A stretch of DNA of 64,000 bases from Corythucha ciliata (Eukaryota > Arthropoda > Insecta > Hemiptera > Tingidae), in the NCBI GenBank assembly GCA_038030265.1, contig CM075942.1, forward strand, positions 11,428,029-11,492,028, read 5' to 3'. The first letter of the stretch is position 1. Every line of letters starts with the position of its first letter. The position numbers and the translations under genes are program-made. Shown piece after piece: positions 54,714 to 64,000 of this stretch. The notes under the pieces are model-generated. The model was not told the origin of the DNA, ran no database searches, and worked only from the letters and a program-made list of their open reading frames with translations.

Positions 54714-56857
54714 TTCATGTCAACAAAAAAAATGTTCATTTTTCAAAACCGAAATCGACTACCTTGGCCACAAAATCAGACACAATCAAACAAGAAAGTC
54801 CCCCGAAAAAGTTCGAGCCGTAGCGGACCTACCTCGCCCTACAAGTGTGGACGAACTACGTCGTTTTTTGGGTATGGTCACTTATTACGTCAAATTCATA
54901 CCGAAATTCTCGACTATCACCTACCCTTTGCGTCATTTGCTAAAAAAGGACAAAATTTTCCACTGGTCAAAACCCTGTCATTCGGCTTTTCTCAAACTAA
55001 AACATGAATTGTGTAGCGACCGCGTCTTAATACCTTACAACCCAGCCCTACCTTTGGTGTTGTCTACCGACGCCAGCCCATACGGTGTTGCCGCCATTCT
55101 CTGTCATGTCGTGGATGGGTACGAAAAGACCATAGCCTATGCATCATGATCATTGTCGTCCTCGGAAATGAATTACAGCCAACTCGACCGTGAGGCATTA
55201 GCAATACTATTCGGAGTTACTCACTTTTTCAATTACCTCTACGGCCAACGTTTCAATTTAGTTACAGACAATGAACCCTTATCTCGAATTTTCCACCAGC
55301 ACAAAGCCTTACCCCAGATGACGTCAGCCCGACTCCTACGTTACGCTTCATTCTTATCCGGATTCGATTACACCGTATCGTTCAAGAAAGGTGTCGACAA
55401 TGAAAATACCGACTGTTTGTCACGTGCTCCGCTTACCAAATCGAAAACCGCCACTGACAATGCTTTGAATGAAGAGGTGTCCCATCTATTCGCACATAAA
55501 ATTTTTCAAATTTCAAACGATGTCGTCACTTATGAAACCATCAAAATAGAAACATAGAAGGATCCAGAACTAGGACCGATTTTGCGACGTCTCCAGTCTC
55601 AAAGCTCTGATGAACCATACACACTCGAAAACGGTATCCTGTTTCGCCTCGACCGAATAGTAATTCCCGCCAGTCTGCGCAGACCGATCCTAAAAGAACT
55701 TCATGCCACTCACCTCGGCATCGTGAAGATGAAACAGCTCGCCAGAAATTATGTATACTGGCCACGAATCGACAATGATATAGAGCGAGAAGTGAAATCC
55801 GGCGAAAACTGCGCTCTTATTCAAGCCAACCCTGCCAAAGCTCTAGCCCATCCTTGGCATGACCCAGATGGCAATTGGGATCGCCTCCATATCGACTATG
55901 CAGGCCCATTTCAAAGTCGTTACTTCCTAATTGTCGTCGACGCAAAATCCAAATGGGCAGAAGTCCGTATTTTACGAGACCCGCCTTCCACTTCATCGAC
56001 AATCACACTATTGGAGGACATATTTTCAGTTCACGGATACCCGTCTATCATCGTAACAGACAATGCCTCGATATTTACTAGTGAGCATTTCAGAAACTAC
56101 GGCTCTAAACACGGCATTTCTCATAAGCTCATAGCCCCCGGACATCCTGCGACAAATGGCCTGGAGGAGCGCTATGTCCAAACGATAAAACAGCGTCTTC
56201 GAGCATCCGAAAACGATCCTACTCCGCTCTCGGACAAAATTAAAGCTATCGTGCTCAGATATCGGGCCACACCTCTGGCTTGTGGAAAATCTCCAGCTGA
56301 ATTGTATTTACATCGCCGAATAAGGATTCGACTTGACGCAATAAAGCCACGACTCACGACTGCTACCCCTCATTTAGTCTCTGCGCACACTCGATCATTC
56401 AAAGTGGGGGAGAGAGTCCAGGCTCGAGTATAAGTAGAAAATCACGACGTCTGGCAGTTTGGGAATATCAGCCAAAAATTCGGACATCGACTTTACGCAG
56501 TAACTCTAGATTCTGGCAGGAAACTGAAACGTCATGTGGATCAAATACGGTCAACGTTAGTCCCCAAAAAGAAGATCACGTTCCACGTACCAGGTTACTC
56601 TCGGTCAGACGTAGTCGGGGTTCCAAAGCCGTCAACTGCAGCGACGGCACCAAGGTTATCAGACACTCCGGCTGAAGAACAGTCTCAACAATATTTCACT
56701 CCAGCACAAACCGATGCGGATCCTGGACTACCAACAGAACTGAATTCACAATCTGTAATCACTAATTCAGAATGTCCAGAACAAGAACTCCCTGATATCC
56801 GTCGCTCAACAAGAAAGAGACAACGACCGAAATATTTAAATGACTATGTCTGTGAAT
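54708..56857 (+). pseudogene. Element B RT end, RNase H and integrase
   Basis: Resumes at the RT palm/thumb (NDLHVNKKKCSFF, LRRFLGMVTYYVKFIP). RNase H has LSTDASPYGVAAILCH and VTDNEPLSRIFH. The integrase has LHATHLG...GENCALI (first cysteine of the CxxC pair lost), LHIDYAGPF, VTDNASIF and NGLEERYVQT. Three in-frame stops occur, at about 55,147 (CGA to TGA in YASRSL), 55,556 and 56,431. The C-terminal tail, RRSTRKRQRPKYLNDY, is intact. Confidence 0.85.
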
Positions 56858-56895
56858 AGCTCCTTCCTGTTGGTCATTTCAATTAGTGGGGGAGA

Positions 56896-56991
56896 TTATT
56901 ACGTCTGTCATGCCTTCTTACCTTTTCAGCCTCGTTGAATAAAATATTTACCCAAAATTGTTGGGGATTCTCTTTCTCTGAAGACACAACA
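56896..56991 (+). repeat. B 3' LTR (33 bp shorter)
   Basis: 96 bp, preceded by AGTGGGGGAGA. Compared with the 5' LTR it lacks 33 bp between TTTTCAGCC and TCGTTGAATAAA; otherwise nearly identical (TTAGGGATT/TTGGGGATT). Confidence 0.85.
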
Positions 56992-57384
56992 ACGTTCCAC
57001 TTCAACCTACCACAGTCACGTTTCGATCTTACTCCGACCATGTCATTAAACCGAAAGGTAAAGTCTCTGTCTCAGTCGCCTACGGAACCAAATCAATGGT
57101 TGGCGACATATTCATAGTCTCTGCCGGTCATGCCGCTTTACTTGGCCGCATGTGGATTCGAGGACTCAGGATTAATCTCGATGAAATAGATGCTCGTAAA
57201 CAAGCTCCTTTCAATTCAATTGGAATCAACACAGTCACGTGTCTAGACGATATTTTCCAAAAATTTTCCCTCGTTTTTGAAGAAAGGGTTGGTTGTGTTC
57301 CCAATGCGGAAGTAAAGCTACAACTCAGAGAAGGTGCTCAACCTATCTTCATTAGGGAACGCGACGTTCCGTTTGCTCTGCGGG
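56992..57384 (+). pseudogene. Element A protease end and RT start
   Basis: Continues the A protease frame directly after B: FIVSAGHAALLGRMWIRGL and the RT N-terminal LQLREGAQPIFIRERDVPF. It is interrupted at 57,384 by the hAT-like element. No stop lies within it. Confidence 0.85.
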
Positions 57385-57899
57385 CAGGGGCGGATTTAAT
57401 GTAAAATGTTTAGAGGGGCTTAGCCCTGAGCTCATGATCCCCCCCCACCTCTCGCAGATCAAGTCAAATTCCAAATTTTGTGGATTTTTGCTCTCAGAAC
57501 GAATTTCAAAGGTTTTCCTCGCTCAAAACGCCAATGTCACAGAATTGACTCCCTAAAAAGCCAATTTGCACCGGGTTGACTCTTCATGAATGCAATTCCG
57601 CTCATTAGACACTTTCGATGTCCAAATATCACGGATTGAACACACCGCAAAAACCAATTCCGTGGTTTTGGCTACTTCAATAACAAAATTTGCCGGTTTG
57701 GCACTTTTTGAGACCAAATTTGTCGGATCTCGTAGGTCAGAAACCAATTTCATGGGGCTGGCTCCCTTAAGACAAGCCAATTTAACGGGATTTCACACCT
57801 TTTTAGAGGATAAATGAGCGTACTGGCTCATTTTAAAGAGAAATTTCACGGCTCTGGCTGTTTTTAAAAACAAAATATCGCAGGGTCCAGACGCGGATC

Positions 57900-60000
57900 C
57901 AAGATTTAGTCAAGGGAGAGGCTTATGAAATTGTGTACTTCGCTCTAATAAAAATGGCTTGCTATCAATTCACTGCCTATTACCACCTTAAAACGCCTTA
58001 AAAATTGCCAAACGGGCAATTACCGCTTTAAAAAAAAAGAAGAAAAGCCCAACGGACTTCACGCGGTCTAAAAGTGACTAGACTGACGGTTCGTGCAGCC
58101 CTGAAAATGCATGAAAAGATCATGAATCCCGCTGTGAAAAAGGCTAAATCTTCCATTCGCGAGCTAAACTAGCTAAAACTAGCGATTCCCGCTCAAAAAG
58201 TGGCCAAGCTGCTCTAAAAATGGGCAAACTAACAATTCACGCTCCGCAAATCCCTTAACAGACAATTCCTGCCCTAAATATTCCAAAATCAACCATTTGC
58301 GCGCCAAGAATGACCATACGGGCGTTGGCTTGACAGAACTAATAGCGTCCTCAAAAAAGCAAAACTGACGATTCGCGCTTATTATAAATGGCCCAACAGA
58401 TTTTACAAACCCTAGAAATAGAAAAACTGACGATTCATGCTCTGAAAATATCACACTGGCTATTCACTCTCTATAAATGACTATGCTGACAATTTGCGAC
58501 CTAGAAATGGCAAGCTGACAATTCGCACCCCATAACTGATTGTTTGCGTACTCTAAATGGTTAAACTAATAATTCACGCAATGCAAATGTCAAAACTGAG
58601 TTCGTAACATACAATTGACTAAAATGACGGATTCATGCCTGGCTATTCACGCCCTATAAAATTTGTAAAACTGACTCTATGCGGCCTACGGTGAATGGTT
58701 AAACTGACAATTCGCACTTTGAAAATCCCAAAGCAGATGATTCATGTCCTGAAAATGGCAAAATTGGCCATTCGCGCGTCAGAAATAGCCATACTGAGCC
58801 TTCACACCTTGGAAATGTCTAAACTGACGATCCTGGCCTTAAAAGCTGGCTATTTACGCTATATTGCACCCTGTAAATGACATAAACAGCCCGTACCAGC
58901 AATTCACGGTCTAAGAATGGCCTAACTGACCGTTTGTGCTCTACAAAGGCTAAACAGAGAAACAGACGATTCGCGCTTTGGGTGGCTATATCTGCACCCA
59001 AAAATGGCCAAACAGGGCTATTTGCACCCTTCAAGCGATAAGCTGACCACTTGCGATTGCGTACCGAGCATGGGCCGTCCTCACACCGACCCCCCCCCCA
59101 CCCGCGTTAGCTACATGCACCTCATGGACTGGGTAAACTTTTAGATTTTATTTGAAACTGATTACCGACTCTCAGGCTATTAAATTGCTTGATTGGTAAA
59201 TCACGCCCTAAAAATAGCTAAATGTGCAAATTCGTGCCAGTGAAATGGCGAACTTACCATTCATTGCGCAAAAATGGACAAACTGAGTCACGATGACTTG
59301 TCCACCAGCAGAGGATTTGTGCCCTAAAAATAGCAGAACTAATAATTTGCGTCTTGGAAATGGCTTAACTGACGATTCATGCCATTAAAATGCCTAATGT
59401 GACTTGCTGCTGGTTGAACCTAAAAAAGCAATTTCACGGATTTCACTGCGCCAAAAACAAATTTTTGCTCGTTGGAACCATTCAAAAAATTCCGAATCTA
59501 GCGATTCATGCCTTACAAATTGCTAAACTAATCATTCAAACCCTAAAATTGACTTTACGGACGTTTCGTCCCCTGAAAATGACTAAAATGACGACTCGCA
59601 CCGGGAAAATTGCCAAAAAGGCCATCAGGCCATTGAAAATGACTGAACTGACGATTCGTGCTCTGAAATAACCAAACGCCTTAAAAATTTCAATCTTTAA
59701 AGTTTTGGTCTAAAAATGGTCAAACTGGTCATTCGCGCTCTTTGGAAAGCGTCAGGGACAACGACAATTGGCCCCTGGACAGTGGTAGAACAGACTGGAC
59801 AAGCCCTAAAACGGGCTGCTGGTCGTATTGACAATTCATGCCTCCCCCCTCCCCCACAATGGCTATACTGATAGATTTGCGTCTTAAAAACGACCACTCG
59901 CGTTCCAATAATGGCCAAATTGACCATTCGTGTCTTAAAAATGCCTGAACTGACGATTGGTACCCTAACTATCACCAAAACGACTAGTCAGGCAATAAAA
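57900..60000 (+). repeat. Beta array inside the hAT-like element
   Basis: Units of about 28-32 bp such as AAAATGGCCAAACTGACCAT, GACGATTCGCGC and CAATTCACGCCC. They are more diverged from one another than those at 31,200 or 44,950. The 57,440-57,900 segment before it has looser repeats (CCAATTTGCACCGG, ACCAAATTTGTCGG). Confidence 0.75.
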
Positions 60001-60059
60001 ATTGCAAACTCAGTCACTGACGTGAATTCTGGTTTCAGACGACCATATGGATTTTCTTA

Positions 60060-61370
60060 AGTCCTCCCTCGGCAACTGTCAGTTTCGGTCGAGCTGTTAA
60101 TTTCGTCTTTAAAACTGATAATTTCTTCTTTAAAAAACTCCAATTTCACCCCAGAATTTGACAGTCTTGACTTGGAATCTGTCAATTTCCTCCTGCATAA
60201 CAGAAGATCACAAAACTTGATTTCGAGATTCAGTAGCGGACCATTCGGGCTCACAACATGGGGTTTTTGGACCCCTTCACCTGAAACAGTTAAAACTCTC
60301 AAAACGATTCCGTCCCGTAAACTGTCAATTTCGGCCAGGGAACTGTCAATTTCACCCGAGAAACTGTCTATTTTGTCATAAATAACTGTCAATGTTGTCT
60401 CAAAAAGTGTCAATTTCGTCCTGGAGACTGTACATTTCTAGTTGAAACTATCAGTATCGATCTAACACGGTCAATTTTGTCCTATGAAGGTCAATTTCGT
60501 CATTCAAAACTGTCAATTTCGTCGTCAAAACTATACCGATATCATTCTAAAACTGCCAATTTCGCCCCACAAACTGTCAATTTCATCCTCGAATCTGCCA
60601 ATGTCTTCCTAGAAACTGTGTCAAGGGATTCCGGAAACTGAAGATTTCTAAGTCCCTTCACCGAAAACAGTCGAGTACTAGAAACTATCAATTTCGTCGT
60701 TCAAAACTGTCAATTTCGCCCTAAAAACTATCAGCAAAAATGTTCAAATCTAACAATTTCGACTTTTAAACAGTCAATTTCGTCCCCAAAACAGTCGCTT
60801 TCGTCGCCAAACCTATCAGTGTCGTCCTAAAACTGCCAAGATCGTCCTACAAACTGTCAATTTCGTTCAAGAATCATTCAAAACTTTCAATTTCGTCCTG
60901 GAAACTATCAACTTGCATTTGTTCGAGAAACAGTCAATTCCTTTCTGAAACTGTCTATTTTGTCCAGGAAATTGTAAATTTCGTTGTCAAAACTATCAAC
61001 GTCGTCCTAAAACTCCTAATTTCATCATATAAACTGTCAATTTCACCCTAGATACTGTCAATTTCAACATTCAAAACTGTGATTGTCGTATTTCAAACTG
61101 TCAATTTCGACTTACAATACTGTCAATTTTGCCTCAGGAACGGACGTTTTTGACTTGGAATCTCAATTTCCTCCAACATAACGAATATCCTACTACTACT
61201 AGTACTAGAAACTATCAATATCGTCGTTCAAAACTATAAATTTCGTACTGGAATTAATTAATGGACATATTTATCTCGGAAACTGTAAATTTCGTCCTCT
61301 AAACATGCCAATGTCGCCCTATAGACACTGTCATTTTCGGAGTTAAAAACTGTCAATTTGACAGTTTGTG
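60060..61370 (+). repeat. Delta array inside the hAT-like element
   Basis: Units of about 18-24 bp centred on AAACTGTCAATTTCGTCCT, with variants CAATTTCGCCC and CAATTTTGTCC. This family is seen only here in the window. It ends directly before the right hAT-like terminus. Confidence 0.8.
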
Positions 61371-61468
61371 GAACAGGGGCTTGAGAATAAACATCTTGGG
61401 GGGGCTAATACGTCCAACTGGGGGGGCTAAGTCCCTATAGCCCCCTTAAATCCGCCAATGCCTGCGGG

Positions 61469-63562
61469 ATCGAGACGAAAAAGAACTTGCCTCACTCGAA
61501 TCTCAGGGAGTTATTACTCCTGTCGCAACCAGTGATTGGGGATCACCACTTGTCGTTATCCCTAAGGCCGATGGTGGCGTAAGACTCTGCGTGGATTACA
61601 AGTGTGGCGTGAATCCGAAATTAGTCACAGCTAACCACCCTATCCGTCGCATTGATGAAGTACTACATAGTCTCAGAGGATCGAAGTTTTTCTGCAAATT
61701 GGACCTCTACAAGGCCTACTTGCATTTAAAAGTTGATGAAGAAGGAAGCAAAATTCAAACAATATCGACTCACAAAGGCACATTCAGGATGAATCGTCTC
61801 AGCTTTGGGATAAAAACTGCACCGTCGGAATTCAACCGAATCATGTCTCAATTGTTGCAGGGTTTGCCCAAAGTTGACGCCTATTTTGACGACATCATTT
61901 GTCACGGCTCGACACTCGAAGAATGTTCAAGAAATCTCATCGCTTGTCTCGATCGCCTACAGAAAAATGACCTACACCTGAATCACGCTAAATGTTCCTT
62001 CTTCAAAGAAAGTATCAATTACCTAGGCCATATAGTCTCTTTCAACAAAATCCAAAAATGCCCTGTAAAAGTTGAAGCAATTTCTCGGATGCCTCACCCC
62101 AAGAACATCGATGAACTCAGACGTTTCCTTGGTTTAGTAACATATTACGCAAAATTTATTCCAGATTTTTCATCAAAGACGTTTCCATTGCGACGTTTAC
62201 TTCGAAAAGATGAACGATTCATTTGGTCCACAGCAGCTGAATCAGCGTTCTTGACTCTGAAGTCCGAATTATGCAGTGATCGGGTGCTCATTCCTTATGA
62301 CCCATCAAAAATTGTTATCCTTACGACAGACGCCAGCCCCACTGGGATCGCAGCAGTACTCAGCCATGAAATTGAAGGTCACGAAAGACCAATTGCTTAC
62401 GCCTCCCGAGCTCTGACGCAGGCTGAATCAAACTACAGCCAACTCAACCGAGAAGCCTTAGCCATTGTCTACGGAGCAACCCATTTTTTCAACTACATTT
62501 TCGGTAAAAGCTTTGTTTTAGTCACCGACAACAAGCCACTTTCTCACATTTTTCATCCCAACCGGGCCCTGCCACAAATGACATCGTCGCGCTTACTACG
62601 GTATGCCTCTTTTCTTAGTGGACTCGACTACACTATTCGATGCAAGAAAAGCGAGGAAAATGACAACGTTGATTGCTTGTCTCGCACCCCAGTTCCTTCC
62701 TCAAGCATTTCGTCGAAAATAGCGATGGATGAAGAAGTCACTACTCTCAACGCGGAGACCCTGCTCCAAATCTCCAGCAAATTCATCACCGCTGATACCA
62801 TCACTCGTGAAACAGTTAAAGATCAAGAATTACAAGCCCTGCTGCACGAACTCAAACATAGCCGCAAAGATAGCCCCTGTACTATATCAGGCAACATGCT
62901 ATTTCGATCGGATCGAGCCGTAATTCCGAAAACCCTCCAGGGGCCTCTTCTTACAGAGCGTCACACGTCACACTTAGGAATAACTAAAATGAAACAGCTC
63001 GCACGATGATATATTTATTGGGAAAGATTGGACAAAGACATAGAAAAAATGGTGAAAAGCTGAGGAAAAAATGGTTTGCAGGGAGAGTCCTGTGCAAAAG
63101 TCCGTCACAACCCGAAGAAAGTTCCCATTCATCCTTGGGATCAGCCCGACGAGAACTGGGACAGGGTTCATGTCGACTAGGCGGGTGCAGTCGAAGGACA
63201 TTTTTTTCTTATCTGCATAGACGCAAAATCAAAGTGGGCAGAAGTGCGCACCATTCGAAACGCACCGTCCTCAGCACGGACCATCGCTCTCCTCGAAAAC
63301 ATATTCACCGTTCATGGTTATCCTTCAGTTCTAGTATCCGACAATGCATCCGTTTTTAAAAGCGAAGAATTCCAGAGACACTGCGAGCAACGTGGGATCT
63401 TCCAGAAATTCAGCGCCCCAAGTCACCCTGCCACGAATGGTCTTGCGGAACGCTGCATCCAGACGCTAAAAAGACGCCTCAAAGCTGCCGCTGATGATCC
63501 GACCCCGCTTTCCGTCAAACTACAAAAAATCATGTTTTACTACAGAACTACACCCCTGAAGA
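61469..63562 (+). pseudogene. Element A reverse transcriptase, RNase H and integrase
   Basis: RT: SDWGSPLVVIPKADGGVR, LDLYKAYLHLKVD, YFDDIICHG. RNase H: LTTDASPTGIAAVLSH, REALAIVYG, VTDNKPLSHIF. This part is open from 61,469 to a TGA at 63,007. The integrase follows with further stops (about 63,061 and 63,178) and a frame change, but keeps VSDNASVFKSEEF and NGLAERCIQTLKRRL. Homology ends at about 63,562, within the segment that normally reads TTPLACGKSPAE. Confidence 0.88.
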
Positions 63563-64000
63563 AAATCGTTGGCCACCAACGCAAAATTTACTGCGCCCAC
63601 AATCGAATTTTACTGTGTCCAATATTTGGTCCTAGCATGTGGTACGATAGCGCACTTTCGTTTCCACTGTTCCAAGCCACTGACTGCAAGCTGATGACGC
63701 TTGGTTTACTGTGTCCTCCGTTAAACTCGGATGTGCTGGCACTTTCAGTGTTTACTGAAAACGGCAACTGAACGATCGCTTGGACGAAAAACGTAAATTT
63801 TAATGAAAAATTGCTATCGTCCACGGTACCATGACCTCTCAATAAATATCGCCAGAAAAAGGTAGCTCCAAAAAGCTCTAACCACATCAATCCCTGAACA
63901 CAAAAAGTCCAACTAAAGAAAAATAGAACCACAAAACTTGAACCCAAAGAGACCAAACGCCGAAAACTGCAATCCCAAAATGTTCCAAACCATAGTAAAT
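63563..64000. other. Unassigned sequence at the window end
   Basis: Not gypsy. A 122-codon minus-strand frame (63,588-63,956) has no domain I recognise. It may belong to another transposon that cut element A at about 63,562. Confidence 0.35.

Larger units (their letters stand above)
49952..56991 (+). mobile_element. Gypsy element B, inserted in A
   Basis: LTRs at 49,952-50,080 and 56,896-56,991, flanked by the target duplication ACGT (49,948-49,951 and 56,992-56,995). The host protease frame continues exactly across the site. B keeps Gag and the RT C-terminus to integrase, but the protease and most of the RT are replaced by a MITE, an LTR-like region and an inverted piece of element C. Confidence 0.88.
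57385..61460. mobile_element. 4,076-bp hAT-like non-autonomous element filled with tandem repeats
   Basis: The terminal inverted repeats are CAGGGGCGGATTTAA and, at the right end read inward, CATTGGCGGATTTAA. The flanking duplication is TCTGCGGG (57,377-57,384) and CCTGCGGG (61,461-61,468), seven of eight identical. CAGGGGCGGA ends and 8-bp duplications are hAT hallmarks. No transposase frame is present: the interior is degenerate beta-type units (about 57,900-60,000) followed by delta units (about 60,060-61,370). Removing it rejoins the RT of element A in frame. Confidence 0.82.
48585..63562 (+). mobile_element. Gypsy element A, outer host of the nest
   Basis: Coding blocks of one gypsy element lie at 48,824-49,951, 56,992-57,384 and 61,469-63,562. 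Removing element B (49,952-56,991 plus one ACGT) and the hAT-like element (57,385-61,460 plus one 8-bp duplication) gives continuous protein homology from Gag to integrase. A possible 5' LTR is 48,585-48,737 (TGTCACGTGG...TCACAACA), followed by AGTTGTCGACGAGGA, similar to the post-LTR sequence of G1. At about 63,562 homology stops inside the integrase C-terminal region, and no 3' LTR is seen. Confidence 0.8.

Noticed and set aside
57385..61460. 6-bp target duplication (CTGCGG) with GCAGGGGCGG ends, as in some other superfamilies
   Set aside because: Shifting the border by one base gives hAT-like CA...TG ends and an 8-bp duplication with seven matches, and the host frame joins equally well.

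Overview
The window is nuclear DNA from an invertebrate animal, most likely an arthropod. The evidence is two spliced metazoan genes with GT-AG introns (several only 66-93 bp), Ty3/gypsy elements of a Mag-like type, Ty1/copia elements, a Jockey-type LINE, tRNA-derived SINEs and hAT-like or Harbinger-like MITEs. No species can be named from the sequence alone. Coding density is very low; most of the window is transposable elements and degenerate tandem-repeat arrays.

Layout. 1-13,600: no recognisable gene, only dispersed repeats, a SINE-like pair and a reverse-oriented repeat array. 13,685-14,697 (minus): part of a ZSWIM2-like E3 ubiquitin ligase gene with SWIM, RING and ZZ-like modules over four exons. 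15,249-16,690: a small MITE and a repeat array, interrupted by a young gypsy element (16,695-21,449) with 195-bp LTRs that differ at two positions. 22,230-24,460: MITEs, a terminal-inverted-repeat element and array fragments. 25,980-38,013 (minus): the C-terminal seven exons of a K+-dependent Na+/Ca2+ exchanger (NCKX/SLC24 family). Its first visible intron is about 10 kb and holds two copia elements in opposite orientation. The minus-strand copia itself carries a tRNA-rich insert, a SINE/array insert and a MITE.

38,445-45,500: a 5'-truncated Jockey-type LINE, a 1-kb duplication of its tail, and long arrays that switch orientation. 45,500-48,580: nothing recognised. 48,585-63,560: a nest of transposons. 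Outer gypsy A is split by gypsy B (exact 4-bp target duplication) and by a 4.08-kb hAT-like element built almost wholly of tandem repeats. B in turn contains a MITE with a perfect 8-bp target duplication and an inverted piece of a third gypsy, C.

The two host genes are unrelated in function: one is probably a ubiquitin ligase, the other a plasma-membrane Ca2+ extruder. The most unusual feature is a set of degenerate tandem-repeat families (called alpha, beta, gamma and delta here), with units of about 20-32 bp, that recur across the window. One set is bounded by hAT-like termini, which suggests that transposons carry or nucleate them. Several frame breaks fall in homopolymers, so some may be sequence errors rather than mutations.
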